DNA of 42,040 nt from CAZOIA01 sp964579675 (GTDB lineage Bacteria; Planctomycetota; Phycisphaerae; UBA1845; PWPN01): positions 1-42,040 of the forward strand of contig CAZOIA010000022.1 in the NCBI GenBank assembly GCA_964579675.1, given 5' to 3'. Under the pieces are notes generated by a model. It saw only the letters and a list, made by a program, of their open reading frames with translations. It did no database searches and was not told where the DNA came from. Shown one piece after another: positions 16,080-24,756 of this stretch. How positions within the stretch are numbered: the first letter of the stretch is position 1; each line of letters opens with the position of its first letter. The position numbers and the translations under genes were made by a program.

Positions 16080-17174
16080 TCAATCGCCGCGAACGTTGAA
16101 CTCCGCCAACTCCTGGAGCATCGCGACGTAGTTCCGGACGGGGATGTAGTTGACGACGCTGTTACCGGTGCCGAGAGCGTAGCCGCCGCCGGGCGCGCAT
16201 GATTCGAGGATCTCCCGCGTGCAGCGGCGAATCTCCCCGGGTGATTGCCGGGCCAGGAGGTCCACGTCAACGCCGCCCAGCACGGCAATCCGATCGCCGT
16301 AGCGCCGCTTGAATGACGACACCGGCTCGATGACGTCCTCGAAGCTGTGCCGGGCGTCGATGCCAACGTCCTCGATCAGATCCTCCATGACCGATTCGAG
16401 GTTCCCGCAGGCGTGCAGCAGAAAGGGTTTGTCCTCCGCGTGGGCGACTTCGGCCATACGCTGCTGCCAGGGGAATATGTACTCGCGGAGATGATCGGGC
16501 GAAATCATGGTTGCGGTCTTATGGCCCATGTCGTCCCCCAGCCAGATCGCCCGTACTGCGCCGTGCTTTGCCGCCTGGACATACTGCTCGACGAATCGGC
16601 GGCCGATCCGGTCGACAATGTCGCGAACCAGGTCCGGCTGATCGTATAGGGCAACGGCCAGCGGCTCGTAGCCCATGAGCCACATCGTCCATTCGAGCAC
16701 CCCCGAGGAGGTGACGATGATCCCCATGCCGGGCGGCACGTTCCCGGCAATGAAGTCAAGTCGCTCACTGCTGAACGGCGTCTCGGGCCACGGGTATGCG
16801 TCGAACTGGTCGCGGGAGGTGATCACGCCGTTGGTCTCGGTGGTCCAGCAGCGATCCTCCCGGCCCAGTTGGGCGGTGTTGGCGGCGAAAGCGACTTTGC
16901 GAACGGGGTAGGTGAGCCCCTCCAACCCGACGGTGATGAAGTCCGGCCCGGCAATCCGCTGGAACTCAATCCGCCACAGCCAGTAGCGTTGCCAGTCGGC
17001 GTACTCCCGATCGGGGGCGACGGCTTCCGGACCATGTCCGAGGACGGCGTGGATGAAATCATGGTCGGCGAACAGCTCGATCACGGGCACCCGGTCCGGC
17101 ACCGCCCGCCGGAGGACCTTGTCCACCTGCGTGTAATCGGGCTGAAGTCGGGGAAACAGGTCAACCCATGACAT
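16080..17174 (-). CDS. Uroporphyrinogen decarboxylase-family protein (probably not haem HemE)
   Basis: 364 residues. The TIM-barrel UroD pattern is visible: a start with RRAVPDRVPVIELFADHDF, the central LGDDMGHKTATMISPDHLRE, KPFLLHACGNLESVMEDLIE, and the C-terminal RIAVLGGVDVDLLARQSPGE with GGGYALGTGNSVVNYIPVRN. The central GDDMG and HACGN motifs fit the MtaA/UroD-like branch, which includes methyltransferases and many uncharacterised planctomycete proteins, better than true HemE. It ends 20 bp from the oxidoreductase stop in convergent orientation, a pairing of families often found in glycan or polyol catabolic loci. Confidence 0.85.
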   Translation of the reverse strand: MSWVDLFPRLQPDYTQVDKVLRRAVPDRVPVIELFADHDFIHAVLGHGPEAVAPDREYADWQRYWLWRIEFQRIAGPDFITVGLEGLTYPVRKVAFAANTAQLGREDRCWTTETNGVITSRDQFDAYPWPETPFSSERLDFIAGNVPPGMGIIVTSSGVLEWTMWLMGYEPLAVALYDQPDLVRDIVDRIGRRFVEQYVQAAKHGAVRAIWLGDDMGHKTATMISPDHLREYIFPWQQRMAEVAHAEDKPFLLHACGNLESVMEDLIEDVGIDARHSFEDVIEPVSSFKRRYGDRIAVLGGVDVDLLARQSPGEIRRCTREILESCAPGGGYALGTGNSVVNYIPVRNYVAMLQELAEFNVRGD

Positions 17175-17244
17175 AAGGCCAACTCCGGTGAGACGGTCAT
17201 GCTAACTCGCGCACCTTTGAATGCGATCGGGCTGGGCATCGCGG

Positions 17245-17273
17245 TTGAAATGGCCGCGGTCCGGGTCTATAAT
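17245..17273 (+). promoter_or_regulatory. Strong sigma-70-type promoter
   Basis: -35 TTGAAA (17245-17250), a 17-base spacer and a perfect -10 TATAAT (17268-17273). Predicted start near 17280, about 115 bases before the pseudo-receiver gene and 17 before the 28-codon ORF. Confidence 0.7.
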
Positions 17274-17296
17274 ACCATCCACGGGCAAGAGACGAG

Positions 17297-17383
17297 ATGA
17301 GCACGCGATTGGCTCCACGCTACTTCAAGCCTGATTCGGTCAGTCCTTTGTTTTCTCCGGATTCGCTGAGTTCCAAGGGTTAA
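17297..17383 (+). CDS. Possible 28-residue leader peptide / upstream ORF
   Basis: ATG 17297 opens an unbroken frame of 28 codons ending at TAA 17381-17383. The peptide runs MSTRLAPRYF, then KPDSVSPLFS, then PDSLSSKG, with a short internal repeat (PDSVS...PDSLS). It lies between a strong promoter and the next gene and stops 12 bases before that gene's GTG, right at its GGAGG ribosome site, so its translation would affect access to that site. The region just before its ATG (AAGAGACGAG) is only a weak ribosome site. No homologue is recalled and it could be a chance frame. Confidence 0.4.
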   Translation: MSTRLAPRYFKPDSVSPLFSPDSLSSKG

Positions 17384-17395
17384 CCGGAGGTTCCC

Positions 17396-18055
17396 GTGAC
17401 CAGGGTATTAGTAGTCCATTATGACAAGTCGATCCGCTCGCGGCTGGAGATGCTCGCCGGGCTCCGCTACGAGGTGGATACCGCCAAGCACCTGGTGGCC
17501 GGCATCAGGCAGATGGCCAGGGACAAGCCTGACGTGATCGTGGTCGGGCACGACGCCAACAAGGAGGAAGGGGTCCGCCTGCTGCGCTACATGCGGGATA
17601 ACACCTTGAGAATACCGGTGGTGGTCGTGGTTTCTCCCGGGGCCGGTGCCTCCCAGCCATTGTTAATGAAGCTCGGGGCGAAAGGCATCGTCGAATATCC
17701 TGTGGATCAGGAGCGGTTACACCGGGCGATCGCCGCGGCCCTGGAGACCCATCGGGTGGTCACTTCCGCCCCCCCGCCCATCACCGAGGAAGAGCGCAAG
17801 AGCAATCTATCGGTGCTCGAGACCAGGCTGAACCGGGCCATGAAGTGCTTTGCGGGCAAGAACCTGGTTTACATTCAGTCGAAGATCCTCGGGGGCGGGA
17901 CGACGAAGCCACGGATCTGCTTGAAATGCCCGTTGCGAGCGGAGTATGGCCTGAATCGCGAGGTGTACTACGAGTTCATCCGCGACGTCTGTTGCAGCGA
18001 CCCGGCCAGATGTGAGGCGGTGCAGCAGTTCGAGGCGGCCCGGGAATCCGCGTAG
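17396..18055 (+). CDS. Degenerate response-regulator receiver protein with Cys-rich C-terminal domain
   Basis: 219 residues from GTG 17396 with GGAGG 7 bases upstream. Residues 1-120 have the receiver fold pattern (VLVVHYDKS; DVIVVGHDANKEEGVRLLRYM; VVVVVSPGAG; LGAKGIVEYPV) but key residues are lost: the phospho-acceptor Asp position after VIVV is Gly, the acidic pair near the start is reduced, and the conserved Lys near residue 104 is replaced. It is therefore probably a phosphorylation-independent pseudo-receiver. The C-terminal 60 residues contain CLKC, a CC pair and one more Cys (ARCEAV), suggesting a metal-binding module. No DNA-binding domain is apparent. Partner and role unknown. Confidence 0.7.
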   Translation: MTRVLVVHYDKSIRSRLEMLAGLRYEVDTAKHLVAGIRQMARDKPDVIVVGHDANKEEGVRLLRYMRDNTLRIPVVVVVSPGAGASQPLLMKLGAKGIVEYPVDQERLHRAIAAALETHRVVTSAPPPITEEERKSNLSVLETRLNRAMKCFAGKNLVYIQSKILGGGTTKPRICLKCPLRAEYGLNREVYYEFIRDVCCSDPARCEAVQQFEAARESA

Positions 18056-18170
18056 GGGTGGATGAAGAACCCTGTCTCGGTGCTCAGCTCGGCCCGATTT
18101 CCGCCACCTCCTGGCGAGCCGCCGGCGGCGTGAGAAGTAGTGTGAGGCCGGCGGCGGGCGCGGAAGAGTC

Positions 18171-18199
18171 TTGACACCCCCGGCTAAGATCGTTAGGGT
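18171..18199 (+). promoter_or_regulatory. Putative promoter of the rpmF-fab cluster
   Basis: A perfect -35 TTGACA (18171-18176) and a weak -10 TAGGGT (18194-18199) at 17-base spacing, about 150 bases before rpmF. The spacer 18056-18350 otherwise contains only a GC-rich palindrome near 18120-18131 and no gene. Confidence 0.4.
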
Positions 18200-18350
18200 C
18201 CCGAGGATGCGCTAAGAGGCTTGCAACAGCGGCTGAAGGCAGAAGTAGGCCGGCGATGCAAGCCTCTCTTTGAAATGTATGGCTCACCGAAGGTGGCCGG
18301 CGGCCGCCGGCGCTGCCCGGGGCGCGGTGATTAACTGCCGAGACTAAAGA

Positions 18351-18536
18351 ATGGTACCTGTAAGGAAGACCTCGAAAGCCCGGAAGAACAAACGCCGCTC
18401 GCACCAGGCCCTGGCCCGCCCGAATCTGGTCGCGTGCCCGAAGTGCGGCGTGGCGAAGCGACCCCATGCCGCTTGCGAGAACTGCGGCTATGCCACTAGC
18501 CAGGTGGCGCTGGTTCTCAAGGAGCAGGAGTCCTAG
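18351..18536 (+). CDS. rpmF: 50S ribosomal protein bL32
   Basis: 61 residues with the typical basic start (VRKTSKARKNKRRSHQAL) and a zinc-ribbon of four cysteines (Cys29, Cys32, Cys42, Cys45 in CPKCG...CENCG). A structural protein of the large ribosomal subunit. The adjacent rpmF-plsX arrangement, here separated by 5 bases, is the classic bacterial order linking ribosome and membrane-lipid synthesis. The usual yceD gene upstream of rpmF is absent. Confidence 0.95.
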   Translation: MVPVRKTSKARKNKRRSHQALARPNLVACPKCGVAKRPHAACENCGYATSQVALVLKEQES

Positions 18537-18541
18537 GTCCC

Positions 18542-19558
18542 ATGCGAATCGGCGTCGATGCGATGGGAGGGGACTATGCGCCGAGGGAGGTTGTGCGCGG
18601 TGCCTTGGAGGCGGTGCCGGAGTTGAACGGGCACGAGGTCGTTCTGTTCGGGGACGAGAAGACGGTTACGCAAGAGCTTGAGCGACGGGGGGGGGCTGAT
18701 GAACGGATTGCAGTCGTCCACACCTCCCAGGTGATCGGCATGAATGAGGTGCCGGTCGAGGCGGTCCGGCAAAAACGGGGCTCCTCCATTTGCCGAATGG
18801 TGCAGATGGCGGCCGACCGTGAACTGGACGCGGTGATCAGCGCCGGCAACACGGGGGCATTTGCCGCGGCAAGCCAGCTCCGCATGAGGCTGCTGCCGGG
18901 CGTGTCCCGGGCTGGCATCGCAGTGGTGCTCCCGTCGTTTACCGGCCCGATCGTGTTGTGCGACGCGGGGGCGAACCTCGCGCCCAAGCCGCACCATCTG
19001 GTCCAGTATGCGATGATGGCCGGCGCGTACGCCCGGCACGTACTGAAGGTGGATCGCCCTCGGATCGCATTGATGTCGGTGGGCGAGGAGGGCCTCAAGG
19101 GCACGACACTGGTCAGACAGGCCCACGAATTGCTCCGGCCCGCCCGGCGGGCGAATTTCGTCGGCAACGTCGAGGGCCGGGACCTGTTCCGCGGCGGGTG
19201 CGACGTCGTGGTCTGCGACGGGTTCGTCGGGAACATCGCCCTGAAGTTGATCGAGGGGTTGGCGGAAGGGTTGTTCAAGACGATCTCGAAGGAGATCGCA
19301 CTGGCGAGCCCGGACCTGGCCAAGAGCTTCGATCCGGTCGTCAAGCGGGTATGGGCCAATCACGACTATGCCGAGTACGGCGGCGCACCGCTCCTCGGCA
19401 TCGACGGGGTGTGCATCATTTGCCATGGCAGCAGTGACCACACAGCCATCCGAAACGCGATCCGGGTGGCCAGCGAGTACCTTGAACAGGACCTGAACTC
19501 GACCATCGCCGCTGAGCTGGATGATGAGCCTGCTGCCCGGCGGCCCAACCACCAATAG
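18542..19558 (+). CDS. plsX: Phosphate acyltransferase PlsX
   Basis: 338 residues, family length. Begins MRIGVDAMGGDYAP, and includes AVISAGNTGAFAAAS, LCDAGANLAPKPHHLVQYAMM, ALMSVGEEGLKGT, FVGNVEGRDLF and VCDGFVGNIALK, all hallmarks of PlsX. It converts acyl-ACP to acyl-phosphate, the donor for PlsY in phosphatidic acid synthesis. Starts 5 bases after rpmF and 12 bases before fabH, so it is almost certainly co-transcribed with them. Confidence 0.96.
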   Translation: MRIGVDAMGGDYAPREVVRGALEAVPELNGHEVVLFGDEKTVTQELERRGGADERIAVVHTSQVIGMNEVPVEAVRQKRGSSICRMVQMAADRELDAVISAGNTGAFAAASQLRMRLLPGVSRAGIAVVLPSFTGPIVLCDAGANLAPKPHHLVQYAMMAGAYARHVLKVDRPRIALMSVGEEGLKGTTLVRQAHELLRPARRANFVGNVEGRDLFRGGCDVVVCDGFVGNIALKLIEGLAEGLFKTISKEIALASPDLAKSFDPVVKRVWANHDYAEYGGAPLLGIDGVCIICHGSSDHTAIRNAIRVASEYLEQDLNSTIAAELDDEPAARRPNHQ

Positions 19559-19570
19559 TGAAGAACCTGT

Positions 19571-20563
19571 ATGGGTGATCGACTTCCGATTATGATCCAG
19601 GGCATGGGTTCGTGTTTGCCCGATCGGGTGATGACGAATGCCGATTTCGAGAAAACACTTGACACCTCGGATGAGTGGATTCGTACGCGCACGGGTATCC
19701 GCGAGCGTCGCATCGCAGGCGACGGAGAGAACACCCTGACCCTGGCCCTGTCGGCTTCTCAGCGCGCGCTGGACGACGCCGGTTTGGCCCCGGCGGACCT
19801 GGATCTGATCATCGTGGCGACCTCGACGCCTTTTGTCCCCATTCCGGCGACGGCATGTTACCTGCAGAACAAGCTGGGATGCGGGCACACCGGAGCGTTC
19901 GACGTTCAGGCGGCATGCAGCGGGTTCGTGTACGCTCTTGTCACGGGCGCCTACCTGTTGAGTTCCGGGCAGTATCATCATGTTCTGGTGCTTGGCGCCG
20001 AAACGATGTCCAGCGTCACCGATTTTGAGGATCGTTCCCTGTGTGTGCTGTTGGGCGACGGGGCGTCAGCCGCCATTCTGTCGCAGGCTGACAACGACGT
20101 GAGTGGGATGTATGACCATTGTCTCGGCTCCGACGGCGGCGGGGCCCCGATGCTCTGGGTCCCCGCGGGTGGCTCGATGGAGCCCGCATCGACGAAAACG
20201 GTCAACGAACGGCTTCACTATCTCAAGATGAACGGCCGCGAGGTATACAAGTTTGCCGTGGTCAAGATGCGTGAGGTGATCGAGGAAACGGCGGCCCGGG
20301 CGCGGATCAGCATCGATGACCTGACGCTGATCGTGCCGCACCAGTCGAACCTGCGGATCATCGAATCGGTCAGCGAGAAGCTGGGCATTCCGATGAGGAA
20401 GATGGCGGTGAACATCGAGAAGTACGGCAACACATCAGCGGCGTCGGTTCCGCTGGCGCTGGAGGAAGCGTGTCGAGCGGGCCGGGTGTCCAGGGGTGAT
20501 TGGATCCTGCTGGCAGGATTCGGTGCCGGTTACACCTGGGCGTCAGCCCTGCTGAGGTTTTGA
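19571..20563 (+). CDS. fabH: 3-oxoacyl-ACP synthase III
   Basis: 330 residues. The catalytic triad is intact: Cys116 in DVQAACSGFVYAL, His257 in LIVPHQSNLRII and Asn287 in KYGNTSAASVPLAL. It condenses acetyl-CoA (or another short acyl-CoA) with malonyl-ACP to start fatty-acid synthesis. It follows plsX and precedes fabD by 13 bases within the same operon. Confidence 0.96.
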   Translation: MGDRLPIMIQGMGSCLPDRVMTNADFEKTLDTSDEWIRTRTGIRERRIAGDGENTLTLALSASQRALDDAGLAPADLDLIIVATSTPFVPIPATACYLQNKLGCGHTGAFDVQAACSGFVYALVTGAYLLSSGQYHHVLVLGAETMSSVTDFEDRSLCVLLGDGASAAILSQADNDVSGMYDHCLGSDGGGAPMLWVPAGGSMEPASTKTVNERLHYLKMNGREVYKFAVVKMREVIEETAARARISIDDLTLIVPHQSNLRIIESVSEKLGIPMRKMAVNIEKYGNTSAASVPLALEEACRAGRVSRGDWILLAGFGAGYTWASALLRF

Positions 20564-20576
20564 GGGAGTGCCGGGC

Positions 20577-21515
20577 ATGCCCAAGACAGCCGTTCTGTTT
20601 GCCGGCCAGGGCGCTCAGTCGGTCGGGATGGGCAAGGACATAGCCGCGGTGTCGCCGCCAGCGGCAGCGGTTTTCGAACGCGCCAACGAGGTGGTGGCCT
20701 GGGACCTGCGAACCTTGTGCTTTGAGGGCCCGGCCGAGCGGCTCGAGCAGACCGACGTGCAGCAGCCGGCCGTTTTCACCGCCAGCGTGGCCATTTGGCG
20801 GGCGCTCAACGACGGGAAGGACCTCGGTGAGGCCCCGGCGGCGATGGCGGGCCTCAGCCTGGGAGAGTACACCGCGCTTCACGCCGCGGGTAGCGTCTCA
20901 TTCGAGGATGCCCTGCGGCTGGTGCAGCGGCGTGGCGAAGTGATGCAGTCGGCCTCGAGGGTGGTTCCCGGCGGCATGGTCACTGCCCTCGGGCTGGAAC
21001 CCGAGCAGGTGGAGGCAATCTGTCGCGAGGCGTCAGCCGAGGGCGTGGTCGGTCCGGCGAATTTCAACTGCCCGGGCCAGATCGTGATTTCGGGCGTCAA
21101 GTCGGCTTGCGAGCGGGCGGCGAAGTTGATCGATCAGGCCGGCGGCCGGGCGGTCCCGCTCAAGGTGGCGGGGGCATTCCACTCGCCCCTGATGAAACCG
21201 GCCGCGGACGGGCTGGCAGAAATGCTGGCCCGGACCCCATTCAAGACCCCCGGGGTCCCGGTCGTGGCAAACGTGAATTGCCAGGATCATCGTGATGGCG
21301 GTACCATTCGGCAATGGTTGACCGGGCAGTTGACGCAGCCCGTGCGGTGGCAGGCGTCGATCGAGCGGCTCATCCGCGAGGGCGTCCAGCGGTTCGTTGA
21401 GATCGGGCCCGGCCGGGTCTTGACCGGACTGCTCAAGAAGATCTCGCGATCCGTGCCGGTCGAGAACGTCAGTACGGCAGATGGCTTGGCCAGGCTGGTG
21501 GCGTTGGCGGGTTGA
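20577..21515 (+). CDS. fabD: Malonyl-CoA:ACP transacylase
   Basis: 312 residues from ATG 20577, with GGGAG upstream; a GTG at 20568 is in frame. It shows LFAGQGAQSVGMGKD, the nucleophile motif GLSLGEYTAL (Ser94), the catalytic His202 in GAFHSPLM, and the C-terminal VEIGPGRVLTGLLKK. It loads malonyl groups onto ACP for chain elongation by FabH and FabF. Confidence 0.96.
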   Translation: MPKTAVLFAGQGAQSVGMGKDIAAVSPPAAAVFERANEVVAWDLRTLCFEGPAERLEQTDVQQPAVFTASVAIWRALNDGKDLGEAPAAMAGLSLGEYTALHAAGSVSFEDALRLVQRRGEVMQSASRVVPGGMVTALGLEPEQVEAICREASAEGVVGPANFNCPGQIVISGVKSACERAAKLIDQAGGRAVPLKVAGAFHSPLMKPAADGLAEMLARTPFKTPGVPVVANVNCQDHRDGGTIRQWLTGQLTQPVRWQASIERLIREGVQRFVEIGPGRVLTGLLKKISRSVPVENVSTADGLARLVALAG

Positions 21516-21631
21516 ATCGGTGGTTTACCGGATCCCGGTCGTTGGCCCGAAGCGCCGCCGCCGGTCTTCACGAACAAGGACCGGGGGTGTACGCCAAGGC
21601 GCGGTGGGCGGCGGAACTGGAGGAACAAGCG

Positions 21632-22378
21632 ATGCCACTGAGCAACCAGGTGGGCGTCGTCACGGGCGGGGCCCGAGGCATTGGCCGGGCGATCTGTCTG
21701 GCCATGGCCGAACGGTCCGCCACGGTGATTGCCGCGGATCTCAACGCGGGGGGACTGGCCTCAGTGGCCGACGAGGCCAAGAGAAGCGAGCTGAGCGGCA
21801 CCATCGTACCCAAGACGCTCGATGTGACCGATCGGGGCGCGGTGGAGGCGTTCGTCGAATGGGTGGTCGAGGATTTCGGCAAGATCGACATTCTGGTCAA
21901 CAACGCGGGCATTACGCGGGACAGTTTGTTGATGAACATGGAGGACGAGCAGTTCGACGTGGTGTTGTCCGTGAATCTGCGCTCCGTTTTCCTGATGACC
22001 CGGGCGGTGAGCCGGCACATGGTCCGGGCTCGTTACGGGCGGATCGTCAACATCGCCAGCGTGTCGGGGATGATGGGCAACCCCGGGCAGTGCAATTACG
22101 CCGCGAGCAAGGCGGGCGTGATCGGCTTCACCAAGACGGTGGCCAAGGAGCTGGCCCGCCGGGGGATTACCGCCAACGCCGTGGCTCCCGGCTTCATCGA
22201 CACTGAGATGACGAACGTGTTGCCGGATAAGGTCAAGGAGAGCGTCACGCAGGTGATCCCGTGTCAGAAGATGGGCGAGCCGCAGGATGTGGCCGCCGCG
22301 GTGATGTTCCTGGCGTCACCGGACGCGAAGTACGTGACCGGCCAGGTGCTGTTGGTGGACGGCGGATTGAATATGTAG
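21632..22378 (+). CDS. fabG: 3-oxoacyl-ACP reductase
   Basis: 248 residues from ATG 21632 with GGAGG upstream; the frame is open 120 bases further back but that part overlaps the fabD end and does not look coding. A short-chain dehydrogenase: VVTGGARGIGRA cofactor loop, NNAGITRDSLL, and the catalytic Ser143, Tyr156 and Lys160 in NIASVSG and CNYAASK. It ends in VTGQVLLVDGG. It reduces 3-oxoacyl-ACP with NADPH. Operon position between fabD and acpP supports FabG over a generic dehydrogenase. Confidence 0.95.
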   Translation: MPLSNQVGVVTGGARGIGRAICLAMAERSATVIAADLNAGGLASVADEAKRSELSGTIVPKTLDVTDRGAVEAFVEWVVEDFGKIDILVNNAGITRDSLLMNMEDEQFDVVLSVNLRSVFLMTRAVSRHMVRARYGRIVNIASVSGMMGNPGQCNYAASKAGVIGFTKTVAKELARRGITANAVAPGFIDTEMTNVLPDKVKESVTQVIPCQKMGEPQDVAAAVMFLASPDAKYVTGQVLLVDGGLNM

Positions 22379-22451
22379 GGTATTGCCAGAGCTCGTGGGC
22401 CGCGGGCGGCCCGCGGATGGTGGAACGGTTGTTCATGAGGAGGTTGCCGTG

Positions 22452-22700
22452 GTGACAGCCGACGAAATCGAAGGCAAGGTACTATCGATCGTAAGTGAGC
22501 AGATGGGAATCAACAAGGCGGAAATCACGCGCGAGACATCGTTCATCAATGATCTCAACGCCGATTCGCTCGACATCGTCGAGCTCGTCATGGAGTTTGA
22601 AGACAACTTCGAGATGAGCATTCCTGACGAAGAGGCAGAGAAGATCAAGACGGTCGGTCAAGCGATCGATTACATCGTGGCCAACCAGGGCCAGAGTTGA
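22452..22700 (+). CDS. acpP: Acyl carrier protein
   Basis: 82 residues from GTG 22452, preceded by AGGAGG with an 8-base gap; GTG 22449 is the alternative. The phosphopantetheine attachment Ser39 lies in DLNADSLDIVEL and the acidic helix VMEFEDNFEMSIPDEE is typical. The holo form carries growing acyl chains between the Fab enzymes. Confidence 0.95.
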   Translation: MTADEIEGKVLSIVSEQMGINKAEITRETSFINDLNADSLDIVELVMEFEDNFEMSIPDEEAEKIKTVGQAIDYIVANQGQS

Positions 22701-22760
22701 GGCGCGTCTTTGGCGACCTTGGGGTCAGGTTGATTGTCATCGGCCCGGCCGCAGGAAGAG

Positions 22761-22785
22761 GCCTGCCCGCGGCCCCGCGGGCGGC
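22761..22785 (+). other. GC-rich hairpin in the acpP-fabF spacer
   Basis: GCCCGCG and CGCGGGC enclose the 4-base loop GCCC, extended by GCC/GGC across a single T bulge. No T-run follows, so it is not an obvious terminator. It may stabilise the abundant acpP message or separate acpP from fabF translation. Confidence 0.4.
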
Positions 22786-22876
22786 ACGCCAAGGAGAGCT
22801 CCCACGGGCGATCAACTAGCGAGATCGCCTCCTGCGGCGTAGGGCAAGCGTCTGGTCAATCAGGTGAGTGGTCCGC

Positions 22877-24118
22877 ATGTCGAAGCGACGCGTTGTCATC
22901 ACAGGCATGGGCGTCGTCACGCCTCTGGGGGGATCCGTGGATCAGTTCTGGGAAGGACTGATTTCCGGAAGAAGTGGCATTGGACCTCTGACGCTGTTTG
23001 ACTGTTCCGGTTTTGCGACGCGCTTCGCTGGCGAATGTCGTGATTTCGATCCTACCCGGTGGATGAACTCCAAACTGATCAGGCGTCTGGACCGGTTCGC
23101 TCAATTTGCATTGGCGGCCGGTATCGATGCGGCCCAGGACAGCGGTCTGGATTTCTCGGCTGAAGACCCCTACCGTGCGGGGGTGATCATCGGTTCGGGC
23201 ATCGGTGGGATCTGGGAGATCGAGCAGCAGCATATTCGGCTTCGGGACAAGGGTCCCTCGAAGGTTTCGGCCTTCACCATTCCCAAGCTGATGGTCAACG
23301 CGGCCAGCGGGAACCTCTCCATCCGGCTCGGCACCCGGGGCCCGAGCAGCGCGGTGGCGACCGCCTGCGCATCAGCCACCAACGCCATGGGCGATGCTCT
23401 CCGGTCCATCCAGCGGGATGAGACGGACATCATGATCACCGGGGGCAGCGAAGCGGCAGTGACCGGGATCGGCATGGCGGCCTTCAACGCCATGCACGCC
23501 TTGAGCACCCGCAACGATGATCCGCAACGGGCCAGCCGACCGTTCGACAAGAACCGCGACGGTTTCGTCATGGCCGAGGGGGCCGGCATCCTTATCTTCG
23601 AAGAGTTCCGACACGCCCGGAAACGAGGCGCCCGCATCTATGCGGAGGTACTGGGCTACGGCATGAGTGCCGACGGTACGCACATCACCCAGCCTGACGA
23701 AACCGGAACCGGCGCCGCCGCGGCCATGCGCAGCTGCATCGGTGATGCCAACGTCGCCCCCGAGACGTTGGACTACATCAACGCCCATGGCACCGGGACC
23801 GTGCTCGGCGACCTGGCGGAGACCCTGGCGGTCAAGACCGTACTCGGCCACCACGCCAAGACCGTGGCCATCAGCAGCACGAAATCCGCCACCGGACACC
23901 TGCTCGGGGCCAGCGGCGGGGTGGAACTCGTGGCCTGTGTACTGGCGATCCACAACCGCACCGTCCCCCCGACCATCAACCTGGACACGCCTGATCCCCG
24001 GTGCGACCTGGATTACGTGCCCCACCAGGCCCGCGACATGAACGTACGCCGGGCCATGTGCAATTCCTTCGGCTTCGGCGGACACAATGCCTGCATCCTG
24101 ATCGGCGCCCCGGACTGA
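22877..24118 (+). CDS. fabF: 3-oxoacyl-ACP synthase II
   Basis: 413 residues from ATG 22877; a GTG at 22868 is also in frame. Starts with the standard RRVVITGMGVVTPLGGS. The catalytic Cys164 (VATACASATNAM), His304 (INAHGTGT) and His341 (SATGHLLGASGG) are present, and the C-terminus NSFGFGGHNACILI is typical. It elongates acyl-ACP with malonyl-ACP. Last gene of the fatty-acid cluster; the 176-bp gap after acpP makes a separate promoter possible. Confidence 0.96.
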   Translation: MSKRRVVITGMGVVTPLGGSVDQFWEGLISGRSGIGPLTLFDCSGFATRFAGECRDFDPTRWMNSKLIRRLDRFAQFALAAGIDAAQDSGLDFSAEDPYRAGVIIGSGIGGIWEIEQQHIRLRDKGPSKVSAFTIPKLMVNAASGNLSIRLGTRGPSSAVATACASATNAMGDALRSIQRDETDIMITGGSEAAVTGIGMAAFNAMHALSTRNDDPQRASRPFDKNRDGFVMAEGAGILIFEEFRHARKRGARIYAEVLGYGMSADGTHITQPDETGTGAAAAMRSCIGDANVAPETLDYINAHGTGTVLGDLAETLAVKTVLGHHAKTVAISSTKSATGHLLGASGGVELVACVLAIHNRTVPPTINLDTPDPRCDLDYVPHQARDMNVRRAMCNSFGFGGHNACILIGAPD

Positions 24119-24219
24119 AAACGGCAGGAATCAAGTCTGGCCCACGATCGGCCGATAACCTCGGGGGGGAAGGGTGCGCCTGTACATAGTCCGCGCGTTG
24201 GCGCCCCCACGGTTGTGTC

Positions 24220-24756
24220 ATGCCCGAACACCAGGAAGACATTGATGCCCTGTTGTCCGAGGTCAGCGCCCTGGCCGATGAAGCCATCGCCGACATCTCG
24301 GGCGAGGAATCTGCCCCCGGCCCCGAGGGCAGCCCGGACACCAGCGCCACCGCCGCTGAGCCGCCGCAGACCAGCCAGACCGAACCGGCTGCTACAACGA
24401 GCGAACCACCCGCCCCCGCGGTGCCCTCGGAACCGCCGCCCGTCTCGCCGCCGACCCTGGGCGCCCCCGACATACCTGCCACCCCACGAGCCCGGGAGGA
24501 TCCGGCACGCGTCCTCCACCTCCAGGTCCCCGTCATCGTCCAACTGGCGGAGAGGACCATGCCGCTGTCCGAGATCATTACCCTCACCACCGGGGCCATC
24601 ATCGAATTCGACAAACCCTCCGACGGCCAGCTTGACCTGATGATCAACAACAAGTGCATCGGCCAGGGGCAGGCGGTCAAGGTCGGCGAGAACTTCGGGC
24701 TCCGCGTTGCGAACGTCGGCTCCGTCCGCGAGCGCATCAAAGCCATGGGCGAGTAG
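24220..24756 (+). CDS. fliN: FliN-type flagellar switch (SpoA domain) protein with Pro-rich linker
   Basis: 178 residues. Residues 1-35 form an acidic helix (EDIDALLSEVSALADEAIAD), like the EIDALL-type start of FliN, and residues 36-95 are a low-complexity Pro/Ala/Ser/Thr linker. Residues 97-178 form a SpoA domain: VPVIVQLAERTMPLSEIITL, IIEFDKPSDGQLDLMINN, GQGQAVKVGENFGLRVANVG. FliN builds the C-ring that sets rotor direction. No other flagellar gene is in the window, so this is an isolated copy; a type III secretion or chemotaxis-linked SpoA protein is a less likely alternative. Confidence 0.82.
   Translation: MPEHQEDIDALLSEVSALADEAIADISGEESAPGPEGSPDTSATAAEPPQTSQTEPAATTSEPPAPAVPSEPPPVSPPTLGAPDIPATPRAREDPARVLHLQVPVIVQLAERTMPLSEIITLTTGAIIEFDKPSDGQLDLMINNKCIGQGQAVKVGENFGLRVANVGSVRERIKAMGE

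Noticed and set aside
16347..16649. Plus-strand frames opposite the UroD-family gene
   Set aside because: Shadows of a complete 364-residue UroD-family protein on the other strand.
18116..18135. GCCGCCGGCGGC palindrome as a terminator after the pseudo-receiver gene
   Set aside because: No loop of workable size and no T-run follows.
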